Positions 11,161-21,825 of a stretch of 64,000 nucleotides of DNA are shown here, one piece after another (within the stretch, counting starts at the first letter, position 1; each line of letters starts with the position of its first letter). Made by a program: the position numbers and the translations under genes. The notes under the pieces were generated by a model, which worked only from the letters and a program-made list of their open reading frames with translations, did no database searches and was not told where the DNA came from. Origin of the DNA: Luidia sarsii (lineage: Eukaryota > Echinodermata > Asteroidea > Paxillosida > Luidiidae); contig OX465103.1 in NCBI GenBank assembly GCA_949987565.1, positions 11,985,145-12,049,144 on the forward strand, in the 5' to 3' direction.

Positions 11161-11654
11161 AAGGGGCCTAACGTATACATGTATTGATCCAAGCACGACA
11201 TTTCTCAAAAGGTCTTTGAGAATGTCCGACTGGGACTGAAATTTCAACCTCCCTTACTGGTCTCAAAAATTCCTCAGGAAAACAACAACAATGATCATTT
11301 TAGTCAGTGGTGGTGGCCAAAATATTTGGGAATCAGCGATGAGGTTACAGTGTGTTCAGGATTGTAATGGTACAAACATCTGTACATCAATAAATGAAAG
11401 TCAAAAGTAAACACATCTACGTGCCTGTACGTCAAAATGCCGAACAGAAATGCACTGCACAGTATTAGTGGTAGAGACAATGTCAAATCAATATCAGTTA
11501 TCATGCACGTTTGTAATATGCAACAACCACAAACACTTCATACTGTACTGATGCCAGGATTACAATAAAAAATTTCTCATGCAAATACTCGTGTCATAAT
11601 GTAAATGTTAATACAACAACAAAAAACGGTTGCAAACTGGTCACTGACTAAAAT

Positions 11655-12040
11655 TACCTGCAATACATACAATTAAATCTCAAAAGTTAGAGGGCCTAAT
11701 GTTTCGATCCTAGCAGGACCTTTCTCAAAGGCAAAGCTCACTGACTAAAATGACCTGCAACACATGAATCTCAAAAGTTAGAGGGCCTGACGTTCCGATC
11801 CTAGTAGGACCTTTCTCAAAGGCAAAGGATCATGCTGGGATCGAAACGTCAGGCCCTCTAACTTTTGAGCCTTTGAGAAAGGTCCTGCTACATGTAGGAT
11901 CGAAACGTCGGGCCCTCTAACTTTTGAGCCTTTGAGAAAGGTCCTGCTAGGATCGAAACGTCAGGCCCTCTAACTTTTGAGCCTTTGAGAAAGGTCCTGC
12001 TAGGATCGAAACGTCAGGTCCTCTAACTTTCGAGATAATT
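11655..12040. mobile_element. Multi-arm cluster of the same MITE family
   Basis: Two plus-oriented arms are followed by four reverse-oriented arms (TTTGAGAAAGGTCCTGCTAG repeated). This is a local tandem amplification of one inverted-repeat arm (about 57 bp spacing). Confidence 0.8.
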
Positions 12041-12769
12041 GCAAATGATTTACTGTGAAAATGTCTGATGGGAGACAGACCTCTCAAAGAGCCAATATTC
12101 AGTATTCCAAGACCCACGATGGCCGTCTGTATGGTCTCTAGCATGCTGCGAGCACATGCCTCTTCCGTCCAGTGACATACCATTCGCTGGATTTTTTTTC
12201 ATCGGAGGGTAATACCGGTCAGTAACCCCAGCTTCCTGTCCCAGAGGTGCACAGAGAGGACACTCTGGGTCAAAGGGCAGGAACCTCATCTGGACCCCCA
12301 GCACCATCTCTACTTACGAAGGGTCCCACCGACTGGCTGTCTACCACTCACAAAGATCTTATGCACAATTGTCAACACACTCTCTACCCTGCAGACTGAC
12401 TCCCACTCACAAAAACAGAGACTACAAACTTAAAACTCAAGGCAAAACAATGTTCGTGAAGAGATGGTGGCCATTTAAACATAGAACTAATCTTTTGGAG
12501 CTGATTCATCTGTCCTCGGATTTTCCAAACCCAGTAAGGTTATTCTTCCTATCTCTTGGCCTGACGTGAATTGCACAACAACTCAATGTAAAACTGCATT
12601 GTTGGCTCTTTTATTGATTAAAAAAAAAAATCCCGGCAAGATTCTCTTTTCCTTTGAAATGAAATTCAATGAGGCTGCATCCACTTTGTGTGATGCTCAA
12701 ACTGCTGTACTTGGCTGTGGCTGAGTTAACAATTGCATGTGGATGAAAGGAAGAAGGAGTGTGATCTTT

Positions 12770-12850
12770 GGAGATGTATACGGAGGTTAATGGCAGAATG
12801 CTTGTGACAAGCGCCCCCTACCAGGCTGGATAGCTCAGATGGAAGAGTGC
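12770..12850 (+). mobile_element. Truncated SINE, copy 4
   Basis: Leader and the start of the tRNA part (GGCTGGATAGCTCAGATGG) only; homology stops near 12850. Upstream bases 12675-12700 also resemble the region before copy 1. Confidence 0.65.
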
Positions 12851-12884
12851 CAGGAGCATGTGTGTACACTGTACAGTGTACAAT

Positions 12885-13045
12885 GCATGGATGGATTTCA
12901 CAAAGCCATACGATGCATCGTAACTCAACTTACGATGGATAACCCATTGTACATGTAAGTTGTGATAGGCAGTATAGTTTCTGCGCATTGCTAATTGTCT
13001 CACAATTGATCGCAAGTTATAATGAGTTTGGTGAAATCGACCGTA
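12885..13045. mobile_element. Palindromic element with CGTAACTCAACTTACGATGG core
   Basis: Ends GGATTTCACAAAGCC and GGTGAAATCGACC are inverted. Related copies lie at 35515-35625 and 53085-53255, sharing TGGGTTATCCAT and the AAGTTGTGAT words. Confidence 0.65.
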
Positions 13046-14171
13046 TCATGTGTTAATCCAGAGGCTGTTGTTAACATCCAAGCCATATCCAATTTTTACT
13101 GCTCTATCAAGTTGATATAACATCCCGGTGGTGTTCCATAATTTAACATGAAAACACAATAAAAGTAAGTACATGTAACTGTTTCAGGCAGTGGTTTGTC
13201 AGTATTCAATTCAAATCTCAGACTGTTGGAAATGTTGATGCTTGGACTGTAAAGAAAACAAAAAGATGAACAAGCATGCCACAAGAGATTCTCACTGACA
13301 CAGATGTACAGTGTATGTGCAAACTTGAGCACATGAATACAAGGTATGGGTATGTGTGTATGCACAAGTACAGTGTACAATATGGAACATTTGGAGTGGT
13401 CAGATACCCAAGTTCATTATCTTGAAGTCTGGTATGGTGTGCTCAATATGGTTACCAGACCCAGAGCAATGGCTCAATCCCAGGGTCGGCTTGATGAGTG
13501 GATACGAGGTTGACATCATCATCATTCGGCTGTGGAGCAGGCAAGTATAAACTTTCTCCGACTGCCACGGTCTTGGGCCAGAGAAGCAATTGGATTGCAT
13601 GGAGGACCTCATATGATGTACAGTACAGCACATGTATACGGTGCACGTACAACGTTAAATACAAATGCATGCATCACACATCTACATGTAGTATGTACTG
13701 TATGCCATCTGCAATGAGCTTGCATGGTACATGTGCTGTATGTTCTGTACAACGTGCACATGTAGGTGCGGTAACCATGTCATGACTCATAAGAATGGAT
13801 TTTGGGTTCCATTTCATGATAAAAAAAATCAGGGAAATACATGTACAAGTTAAGGCACTGGATGCAGGACAAAACAGAGAAACTCACCCCGGACAATGTT
13901 TCCTCATAACACTACATTCAGGATTAGGTGCAAAAGACGCAAGATGTTAATTTGATTAGAGGAACACGGTCAAGATCATTGGGGAAGCAGGATTAGAATT
14001 GCGCTGATCATTGGTCAATCACAGAGCCTGGTAAGACCTCCACATTTGGCCGTCATATTCTTCCCTGGATACCAACGCTGGATATCAAGTGCAGGCATTG
14101 CATGGAATTGGGGCTACCCTTGGCTATTTATTTGCATCACGTAACATCTGCTAAGCCATTTGTCACTCGTA

Positions 14172-14461
14172 AGCCCTTTTCACACTACAGGGCAAATCCC
14201 TGGGGAATTCCCGGGGATTTTTTTACCCCATTAACAACCCCGCGACCATTCACACTGGACCCATTCTGAAACTCCCGGGGACCCCATTTCCCTGTGGAAA
14301 TCGTAAAACCCCTGGGTTTTCTCCTTCTACCCTACCCCCCCCCCCCCACCCCAGCAGGGGTAAAAAATCCCCGGGGAAAAGATTTTCCCCAGGTATTTCT
14401 TTGGTCGTGTGAACAGACCAACCAAATTCCCCAGGGATTTGGTCTAGTGTGAAAGCCCCTA
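14172..14461. mobile_element. MITE with TTTTCACACTA terminal inverted repeats
   Basis: Begins AGCCCTTTTCACACTACAGG and ends CTAGTGTGAAAGCCCCT. The interior is rich in CCCGGGGA-type foldback words. A related element lies at 47719-48196, and a likely third at 60375-60612 (ends in GTGTGAAAAGGCCCAT). Confidence 0.75.
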
Positions 14462-14726
14462 TAGAGTGGGACAGAACCTATATGTGTGAGCATGATTATC
14501 ACTTTCTTCTCCTTCAAAAGTGAATATCACGGATCATATGTTGAAATGGGGGTCACTTCCTGCCATTTCGACAGCCCAACTAGGAGGTTGACATGCTTAT
14601 TCCTCGAGGTTAGTGTCATGGTGGCTTCTGACATTCTGATCCCTGTGCAGTCACCATTGGACGACAAACTGTCGAGTTTGGCTTACAGCTTTGGATCCCT
14701 TCATCCCTTACGCTCTTTCCTATCTC

Positions 14727-14840
14727 GGGCCGTGTCCGAATCTAGCTACGGCTAGATCTTTGCTTCACTGGAAACACACAGGGATGCAAAGACAATAGCC
14801 GTAGCCCTAGCTCTGGAAGCCCGTTTCGGACACGGCCTAA
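14727..14840. mobile_element. Short MITE with GGGCCGTGTCCGAA termini
   Basis: 114 bp with GGGCCGTGTCCGAA at one end and TTTCGGACACGGCC at the other. Inner words TAGCTACGGCTAG / AGCCGTAGCCCTAGCT also invert. It ends 43 bp from the exon 8 donor. Confidence 0.8.
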
Positions 14841-14882
14841 CTTGCCATTGCCCTTGTTCCCCCATAGCCTCCCTACACGCAC

Positions 14883-15061
14883 CTCTCTAGCTCGGTCAGC
14901 CTCTTGTCCTTGTCGTTCTTCTCCTCCTCCATCTCCTTCATGATCTCCAGGAGCCGGTCCACCTCGTTCTGCGTTTTGGCCATCTCCTCCTTGTGTCTGG
15001 CCATGGTCTCCACCAGGGTCTTGGCGGCTCGCCGGTCCTCCTCGTCCTTCTCCTCCCTCAA
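14883..15061 (-). CDS. ERC: ERC exon 8 (59 codons plus 2 nt)
   Basis: Encodes LREEKDEEDRRAAKTLVETM, HKEEMAKTQNEVDRLLEIMK and EEEKNDKDKRLTELE. Vertebrate ERC has KDESSKAQAEVDRLLEILKE followed by ENEKNDKDKKIAELER. Length is 179 nt, starting in phase 0 and ending in phase 2. The split codon AG/T gives Ser where vertebrates have Arg. Acceptor CTCCCACCCCAG, donor GAGAG/GTGCGT. A 40-bp minisatellite starts about 15 bp upstream of the acceptor, and a foldback element ends about 43 bp beyond the donor. The N-terminal third of the exon is diverged. Confidence 0.95.
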
Positions 15062-15075
15062 CTGGGGTGGGAGTA

Positions 15076-16460
15076 ATCAATCGGTCCGCCCATCAGTCAA
15101 TCAATCAGATCAATCGGTTAGTCCACTGGTCAATTGATCAATCCACTGGTCAATTGATCAGTTAAACTACGAATCGGTTAGTCCACTGGTCAATTGATCA
15201 GTCTACTGGTCAATTGAACAGTTAAACCATCAATCGGTTAGTCCACTGGTCAATTGATCAGCTAAACCATCAATCAGTTAGTCCACTGGTCAATTGATCA
15301 GTCTACTGGTTAATTGAACAGTTAAACCATCAATCGGTCAGTCCACTGGTCAATTGATCAGCAAAACCATCAATCGGTCAGTCCACTGGTCAATTGATCA
15401 GCAAAACCATCAATTGGTCAGTCCACTGGTCAACTGATCATTTAAACCATCAATCAGTTAGTCCACTGGTCAATTGATCAGTCTACTGGTCAATTGATCA
15501 GTTAAACCATCAATTGGTCAGTCCACTGGTCAATTGATCAGTTAAACCATCAATCGGTCAGTCCACTGGTCAATTGATCAGCAAAACCATCAATCGGTCA
15601 GTCCACTGGTCAATTGATCAGCAAAACCATCAATTGGTCAGTCCACTGGTCAACTGATCAGTTAAACCATCAATCAGTTAGTCCACTGGTCAATTGGTCA
15701 GTCCACTGGTCAATTGATCAGTTAAACCATCAATCGGTCAGTCCACTGGTCAATTGATTAGTTAAATCATCAGTCAGTCCACTGGTCAATTGATCAGTTA
15801 AACTATGAATCGGTCAGTCCACTGGTCATTGATTAATTAAATCATCAATCGGTCAGTCCACTGGTCAACTGATCAATAAATCATCAATTGGTCAGTCCAC
15901 TGGCCAATTGATTAGTTTAATCATCAATCAGTCAGTCTACTGGTCAATTGATTAGCTAAACCATCAATTGGTCAGTCCAATGGTCAATTGATCAGTTAAA
16001 CTATGAATCGTTCAATTGATCAATCAGTTCATTCATCGATAAGCCAGTCCATTGATCAACTCATCAGCTTACCGTTCAAACATTCAGCCCATCAATATAT
16101 CAATCAATCAACCAATCATTTGATCAATCTATCAATGAATCACTCCTTGATTGGTCAGTTGATTGGTCTATCAATCAGTCAATTGATCAATTAAGTTTTG
16201 TTCAAGCAATCATCAATCAATCAATCAATCAATCAATTCAACAGATGAGCTGATCAGTATATCAATTACTCATTGATGAATCAATTGACCAATCAGTCAA
16301 ACCATCAGTTAATTAGTAGACGACAAAGCTAAATGTATTCATTCATCATTGATCGATCAATCAATCAATCAATCAAATGATCAATTGACCACTGACTGAC
16401 CGATAGGCAGAATGATCTGTCAATCATTCAGTCAATTTGTCACCTATTCTTATATGAAAC
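15076..16460. repeat. 40-bp minisatellite grading into (CAAT)n
   Basis: Unit GTCCACTGGTCAATTGATCA plus GTTAAACCATCAATCGGTCA, with occasional 20-bp half units. It is regular from about 15118 to 16010, then degenerate ATCAATCA sequence. It starts about 15 bp from the exon 8 acceptor. Confidence 0.9.
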
Positions 16461-17318
16461 AAACACTTTGCCAATAGACTGGTATCAACTGTGCACACGG
16501 GTATGCAGGTTTGTGTCTCTCTACTGTAGTCTTGATCTCATTGCTGGCCAATGCGAACGGAAACAAAAGGGTGTTATTGTTAGTAGCAAGTCACCATGCA
16601 CACAGTACCAGGGTGTGGTTGGTTCAAATCATGAGGGATTTTCCACTAACTGACTAAGAGTCTGTATCTAAGGGGTGGGACAAGGGGCTGCACAAGTCAT
16701 GCAAGGGATAACATTCTACTTACGGTTAATCAACGCAATAACAGGTAATATATTAAAGCTGAGTTATAACGGGAATAAGATTGCTATACCCAAATAGGTG
16801 GAGATGGGAGCTCTCCTTTTCAACTGACTTGCTAGCTTTGGCACCCAGACGATTTCAATCACCATTAAGGCCATCCAGGTGGTACATCATGTACGTGTAC
16901 ATTATTTCTACACTACAAGTCGGGGTGTCACTGGCCTGGGATGGAGGCTGTACAGTAAGGAATGCAGTGGAGCGTGGGCCAGTGGTGTAGGGCACAGAGG
17001 ATCAATAGGAGGAACTGCAACAGGGTCGTCACATCAACTACTGTACAGTACTATGCAACTAATAGTAACTGTTACCACTGGGGAAGGCAATGTGGATATC
17101 ATTCGGCCGAAATGCGAACATTTTTCCCCCTTAAGTCTAAACATTTTATTCAAAAAGTGTCCAAAAGGTCGAAACATTTCTTTTGAAAATTTTGAAAATG
17201 GAGATAGGTTCCCTTGGATGAGAACCATCTTTTCCACAGTACTGACGATGTACATTGTACAGCATACCTTGTTGAAACAATGACTTAATCTACTGCACAT
17301 AAACTACCAGTACATAAG

Positions 17319-17654
17319 GTAAGGCAGGACAGGGCAGGGCAGGGCAGGGCAGGGCAGGGCAGGGCAGGGCAGGGCAGGGCAGGGCAGGGCAGGGCAGGGC
17401 AGCGCAGGGCAGGGCAGGGCAGGGCAGGGCAGGGCAGGGCAGGGCAGGGCAGGGCAGGGCAGGGAAGGGCAGGGCAGGGCAGGGCAGGGCAGGGCAGGGC
17501 AGGGCAGGGCAGGGCAGGGCAGGGCAGGGCAGGGCAGGGCAGGGCAGGGCAGAGCAGGGCAGGGCAGGGCAGGGCAGGGCAGGGCAGGGCAGGGCAGAGC
17601 AGGGCAGGGCAGGGCAGGGCAGGGCAGGGCAGGGCAGGGCAGGGCAGGGCAGAG
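17319..17654. repeat. (GGGCA)n pentamer tract
   Basis: About 65 copies of GGGCA with four single-base interruptions. The sense strand of ERC is (TGCCC)n. It produces artefactual Pro-Cys-Ala-Leu frames in all three minus frames. Confidence 0.97.
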
Positions 17655-18469
17655 ATTGTGACAGCTGTGCACGGGGACAACCCATTTGGGTCGCACTGAT
17701 GGACCGACACTGGCTGCCCCGAGAACTCATCGGCGGCCTTGAAACAAAATGTTAGTAAGTGACTACATACAGTACACATACGGTAGGATTAACTAAACAA
17801 GAACAATTGACTAGGTTTGAGCTACAGGGTGAAAAAGACTGTCATGCAGAATGCTCTGTGGCAGTGGAGCACATGTAATACCCTTTCCCTCAGCCCTTCC
17901 TCTGTTCATACTCATCCTTTCTCCAATCCAAAGCCCCACCCCCCATAGTAACCCACCTCTCAACCCTGCTCTTCCACAGTCAACTTACCATATAAATTTT
18001 ACGAGCTTTCTGCGCGTGCAGGAAGGAAAGGATGCAACTTAGTTATGGAAATGAGAGTACAGTCAAGGTGAATGCTGATTCCTACCACACTGCAGGCCTA
18101 AGTTAATTTCCACAGTTTCCCCTTTTATCTAAACTAGCACCACTGGCAACCAAAGTGCAAGGATGGTCAATGTACTACCAAACATACAGAATTCTGACAT
18201 GGCTGTCAACCACTGACTGATTTGAGACGGCATTTGTTGATGGCGTAAAGATTTCAGAGCCAGACTGTCTTTTTGTAATAAAAAAAAAAAAAAAAACACT
18301 GGCTGGTTCTCAGTTCTTGAAGAGATTTTCTGAATTTTCATGGATCGTTCCATCTTTACGTCTTTCAAGGGGTAAAGAAAGCTGTGTTAGTCTAAATGCC
18401 GAATGTTAACAACTTAAGGATACCACTTCAAGATAAGCCAATTGGGAGGAGTGCATAAGATTTCAAAGC

Positions 18470-18670
18470 GATATACAAAAAATGTTGCAAACTGCTTACT
18501 GACTAAAATTACCAAAAAGTCTAAAATGCAAATCCTAAACGTTAGTGGGCCTGACGTTTCGATCCTAGCAGGACCTTTCTCAAAGGCAGAGAAAGGTCCT
18601 GCTAGGATCGAAATGTCAGGCCCACTAAATTTTAAGATTTCAAAGCAACGACTACTTCATCAGATGCAAA
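18470..18670. mobile_element. GATCCTAGCAGGACC palindromic MITE, copy B
   Basis: Flank AATGTTGCAAACTGCTTACT, then ACGTTTCGATCCTAGCAGGA, then the inverted arm. The loop is almost absent. Confidence 0.85.
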
Positions 18671-18740
18671 GATGAAGTAGTTGTTCCCACGGGAGCTTAT
18701 GCACTCTATGCAACTGAGTCGTCTTGCAGTGCTATCCCTT

Positions 18741-19132
18741 AAAGCCGCCGCACACGAGAGCTACAATGTATCTGCTGAGCAAAAAATTCTCTCGAGGTCG
18801 TTAGCTCAGCACGTAGCTCTCGTGTGTGCTGAACTTTTAGTGAGATTTCTGCCTTAAGAGGTCGCGAGACCAATATTTATCCTGTTTGATTTTTTTCGCC
18901 TCTCGTGGATGAAAACTCATCGTGTGCGGCGACTTGAGCTACGTGCTGAGCAAAAAAACTGAGCAACTGGCCAATGAAAGCCCACGCTCTGTTCAAGTGG
19001 TTGCCAAAATCAAACAGGATAGATATTGGTCTCACGGCCTCTTGAGGCAGAAATCTCACTAAAAGTTCAGCGCACACAAGAGGTACGTGCTGAGCTAACG
19101 ACCTCGAGATAGCTCTCATGTGCGCCGGCTTT
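18741..19132. mobile_element. 390-bp foldback element (AAAGCCGCCGCACACGAGAG ends)
   Basis: Long inverted arms: GTTAGCTCAGCACGTAGCTC / GAGCTACGTGCTGAGC words, TTTAGTGAGATTTCTGCC and its inverse, and CCAATATTTATCCTGTTTGA and its inverse. A shorter relative is at 19358-19443. Confidence 0.85.
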
Positions 19133-19357
19133 GAGCTGCACGTGAGTCTTCCTTTGTTTCAAAATGAAAAAATCTTCAAAATGGAATAGCCAGGCCTTCT
19201 TGCACTATTGTTTTGCTTTTGACTTCACGGTCATTGTTTGCCCAGAGCATCGACATTAAGTTATTATTCAGCACTTGCAATCTCATTCTGTAAGGCAGGG
19301 TTTGTGACCACAAGAATGTGTGGATGCCTAGGCAGTTCTGTGACATTCATCCCCCCC

Positions 19358-19443
19358 ACACGGTGAGCTACATGTACGTGCTGAGCTAACGACCTCGAGA
19401 TCTTTTTTGCTCAGCAGATAGCTCTCCTGTGCGGCGGCCTTTA
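19358..19443. mobile_element. Short relative of the 18741-19132 element
   Basis: CACACGGTGAGCTAC ... GTGCTGAGCTAACGACCTCG ... GTGCGGCGGCCTTTA: the same words in compressed form. Confidence 0.75.
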
Positions 19444-20283
19444 GTTGTTATTAGGTCTTTAGAGGAAGGTCTTAGGTTAAATGACCCAATACTTTGCCAG
19501 TGGTTGAAGCAAGATCAACAGTGGTTGGGAAATCAGATCAGTTTGGATGAGACTCTATGGGGGGGGGGCTCCCTAGGAGGCTTGGTTGCAGTGTGGTAAG
19601 CCCCAGTAAAAAAAGAAAGAAAACAATTGAGTATGGAGAAAAATGAAAAGATGATGCCCGACCATCTGGCAACAACCCTCACAGGCACAGCGTCACCTTT
19701 CCTGATATCTGAACCCACCATGGCTCCATATTAATAGGGGACTTTTCACTACAGGTAGAGTCTGAACACACCGCAGTTCCGACAAATATGGACTCTAGGT
19801 TCTGAAGTCGGTGGCTCCAGTTCCATCAAAGTATCAACGACTGATTTGGAACTTTTAAAGACAGGGTTTCTTAGGTTTGTTACGGGCCAGGTACATGTAC
19901 ATGTGTATCGATCAGAGTTGACGGAAACTGCAAGGAAGCATGTGAGTATTAAGCTACATACTCCCTTAGAAGACTAGACACTCTCTCAAACCTCTCAGTT
20001 TCTTTGTGAGAAATCCACTTCTGAAAGTGGCACTTCATTGGTCACACACTCTCTTTTTTTTTTAAAGGGTCGCCTATGTGATGGAAAGTCTGCAAGACTG
20101 GATTCACATGGCAATGTGGCTAATGGGAACAGCCACCAACAGGTTAGATAGCACTACCCGGCCGACAGTTAACATGCCAGGGGGTCTCCGCAAACAAGCT
20201 TTTGGAGACCTCCTCCACTTATCCTGACAGGAATTAATCCGTATCCTTGTGTATCCGCTGTTGGAATTATGAATAAGTGGAAA

Positions 20284-20346
20284 TAAAATTGAATTGAATT
20301 GAATTGAATTGAATTGAATTGAATTGAATTGAATTGAATTGAATTG
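20284..20346. repeat. (GAATT)n pentamer tract
   Basis: About 12 perfect copies of TTGAA. Confidence 0.97.
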
Positions 20347-20376
20347 AGAGATGAATTCATCCACGCTTGTCAGCAG

Positions 20377-20625
20377 GGCCCAATTTCAAGGAGCCGCTTA
20401 AGCGTAACAAATCTGCAAAGCAGGAAAACTCCCCCCCCATGTAAAAAGGATCACAAACCACACTGAGACATGATGACAACTGTTCGTGACTTGTATTCTG
20501 CTATTCTTGGCTTAGCGTGAAACAGAGGAGAAGTTTGGGTTGGCAAGGTGATCCTATGAATCGTGACTTTTCGTGCTAAAGCAAATTCTGGGCGCTTAAG
20601 CGGCGCCATGAAATTGATCCCAGAC
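20377..20625. mobile_element. Foldback element with GGGCCCAATTTCA termini
   Basis: Left GGGCCCAATTTCAAGGAGCC GCTTAAGC pairs with right GCTTAAGCGGCGCCATGAAATTG. Likely relatives lie at 22740-22850 (right end only) and 53905-54180. Confidence 0.75.
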
Positions 20626-21684
20626 CTTTCAGCTGACCAGCGCACCCCTTGTTCTCTTCAGGCCCGGAAGGACCAGCAACCAATACATGTGCCTGGGAAG
20701 GTGTTGCTTGCCAGAGGGTCAAGAAATACAGAGATCAACAGCCAAGGAACACAGACACAACTTTGTCCGTGTCACATTTGAATACAGGGCATCTGTTGGA
20801 GAGGAAAGGAATGGACAAGCTCCATATATGCAAAGATGCACAGCGTCAGGAGGAAGTGGTTGTGTGAGTGGCGGAGAGGCTAGAGTACAGTACGTGTTGT
20901 TCTCGGGGAAGATAGATGAAGTAGACAAGCAGGGGCCATGAGCACTTCATCATCAACTTAATCTGCACTCCCGGTGATCCCGGGATACTTCAACTGGCCT
21001 ACAAGTGCAGGTTTCAACCACTGCCACCAGGATCCCAAGTCCACGTGAGAGGTGACGAGTGGATTCAGACTTCAGGGGGGTTCTCGGGAGATGATCTTAG
21101 ATTTCAGCATTCATCCCCTCCCCTATCAGTCTTCCACTTCAAGCAGTCATGCAAGCAGCAGTGAAGTTAGCTCGTAATAGAGAAAAAGCGGCGGTTAGTC
21201 TACCAGTATCGGATGAGTCAAGATTCAGAAGAGTGATTCTACACAGTAGCAGAAACTTATGCCAGGTGATCGGAGAGGAGCAACCGGGGGTCAGCTTTCT
21301 AATTTCCCTGGGAACAAGGAGGATGCTGGTTGCATGGATCGTCGGCCCCATCTGTTCCCTCCCCCTCCCAACAACGTACATTGTAAAATGGTCAATTGTA
21401 CCCAATGGGAGGATGCGTGAATGCCACATACATGTACATGCGCGCATCGGCTATGGCATTGCCCACACAAGCACCACTGCACCCAGCAGATTCCACGGAT
21501 CAGCCTGAAAGTTTCTGTGAAGTGTGTACTGCAGCTGCTGAGTATGAAATATCTGCATGCTCGTAAGTATGCAAGATGCTCTATGCATCGCCAAAAGCTC
21601 AAATAACACCGCCACCCCATCGCAGGGAACCTCAGTCGCGCCGCCCGTCTATTCATTTTCTTTGGGTCGGCAGCATGAACCCAC

Positions 21685-21825
21685 CTTCTTGAGGTCGGTC
21701 TCTTGCCTGGAGACTTCCTCCGTCTTCTGGGCCACGGCCAGCTCCAGGGTGGTGATCCTGGAGTCCTTCTTGAGGCTGGAGGAGGCCAGGGTGGAGGCAT
21801 GCTCCTTGAGGTCCAGCAAGCTTGC
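21685..21825 (-). CDS. ERC: ERC exon 7 (47 codons)
   Basis: Encodes ASLLDLKEHASTLASSSLKK, then DSRITTLELAVAQKTEEV and ETDLKK. This is nearly identical over its first 22 residues to vertebrate ERC ASLLDLKEHASSLASSGLKK. Length is 141 nt, phase 0 at both ends; acceptor CCCTCTTTCAG is strong, donor AAG/GTGGGT. It joins directly to LSEKE of exon 6, as in vertebrates. It is among the most conserved exons in the window and anchors the family assignment. Confidence 0.97.

Larger units (their letters stand above)
10348..14882 (-). other. ERC intron between exons 8 and 9
   Basis: Contains GATCCTAGCAGGACC elements (10940-11160, 11155-11275 degenerate, 11655-12040 multi-arm), a truncated SINE (12770-12850), a palindromic element (12885-13045), a TTTTCACACTA element (14172-14461) and a GGGCCGTGTCCGAA element (14727-14840). 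12050-12640 and 13050-14150 have no recognised feature. Confidence 0.75.
15062..21684 (-). other. ERC intron between exons 7 and 8
   Basis: Holds the 40-bp array (15076-16020) grading into (CAAT)n (to about 16460), the (GGGCA)n tract (17319-17654), a GATCCTAGCAGGACC palindrome (18470-18670), two related terminal-inverted-repeat elements (18741-19132 and 19358-19443), (GAATT)n (20284-20346) and a foldback element (20377-20625). 16470-17300, 19450-20270 and 20630-21680 show nothing recognisable. A sense-open segment at about 17655-17742 is discussed in the findings. Confidence 0.75.

Noticed and set aside
15076..16460. CRISPR-like regular array
   Set aside because: Units are contiguous without unique spacers, in animal DNA; an ordinary minisatellite.
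17285..17779. Pro-Cys-Ala-Leu repeat proteins on the minus strand
   Set aside because: Pure (GGGCA)n translation; open in every frame because the unit has no stop.
18877..19119. 80-codon minus frame
   Set aside because: Lies wholly inside a foldback MITE and runs across both arms.
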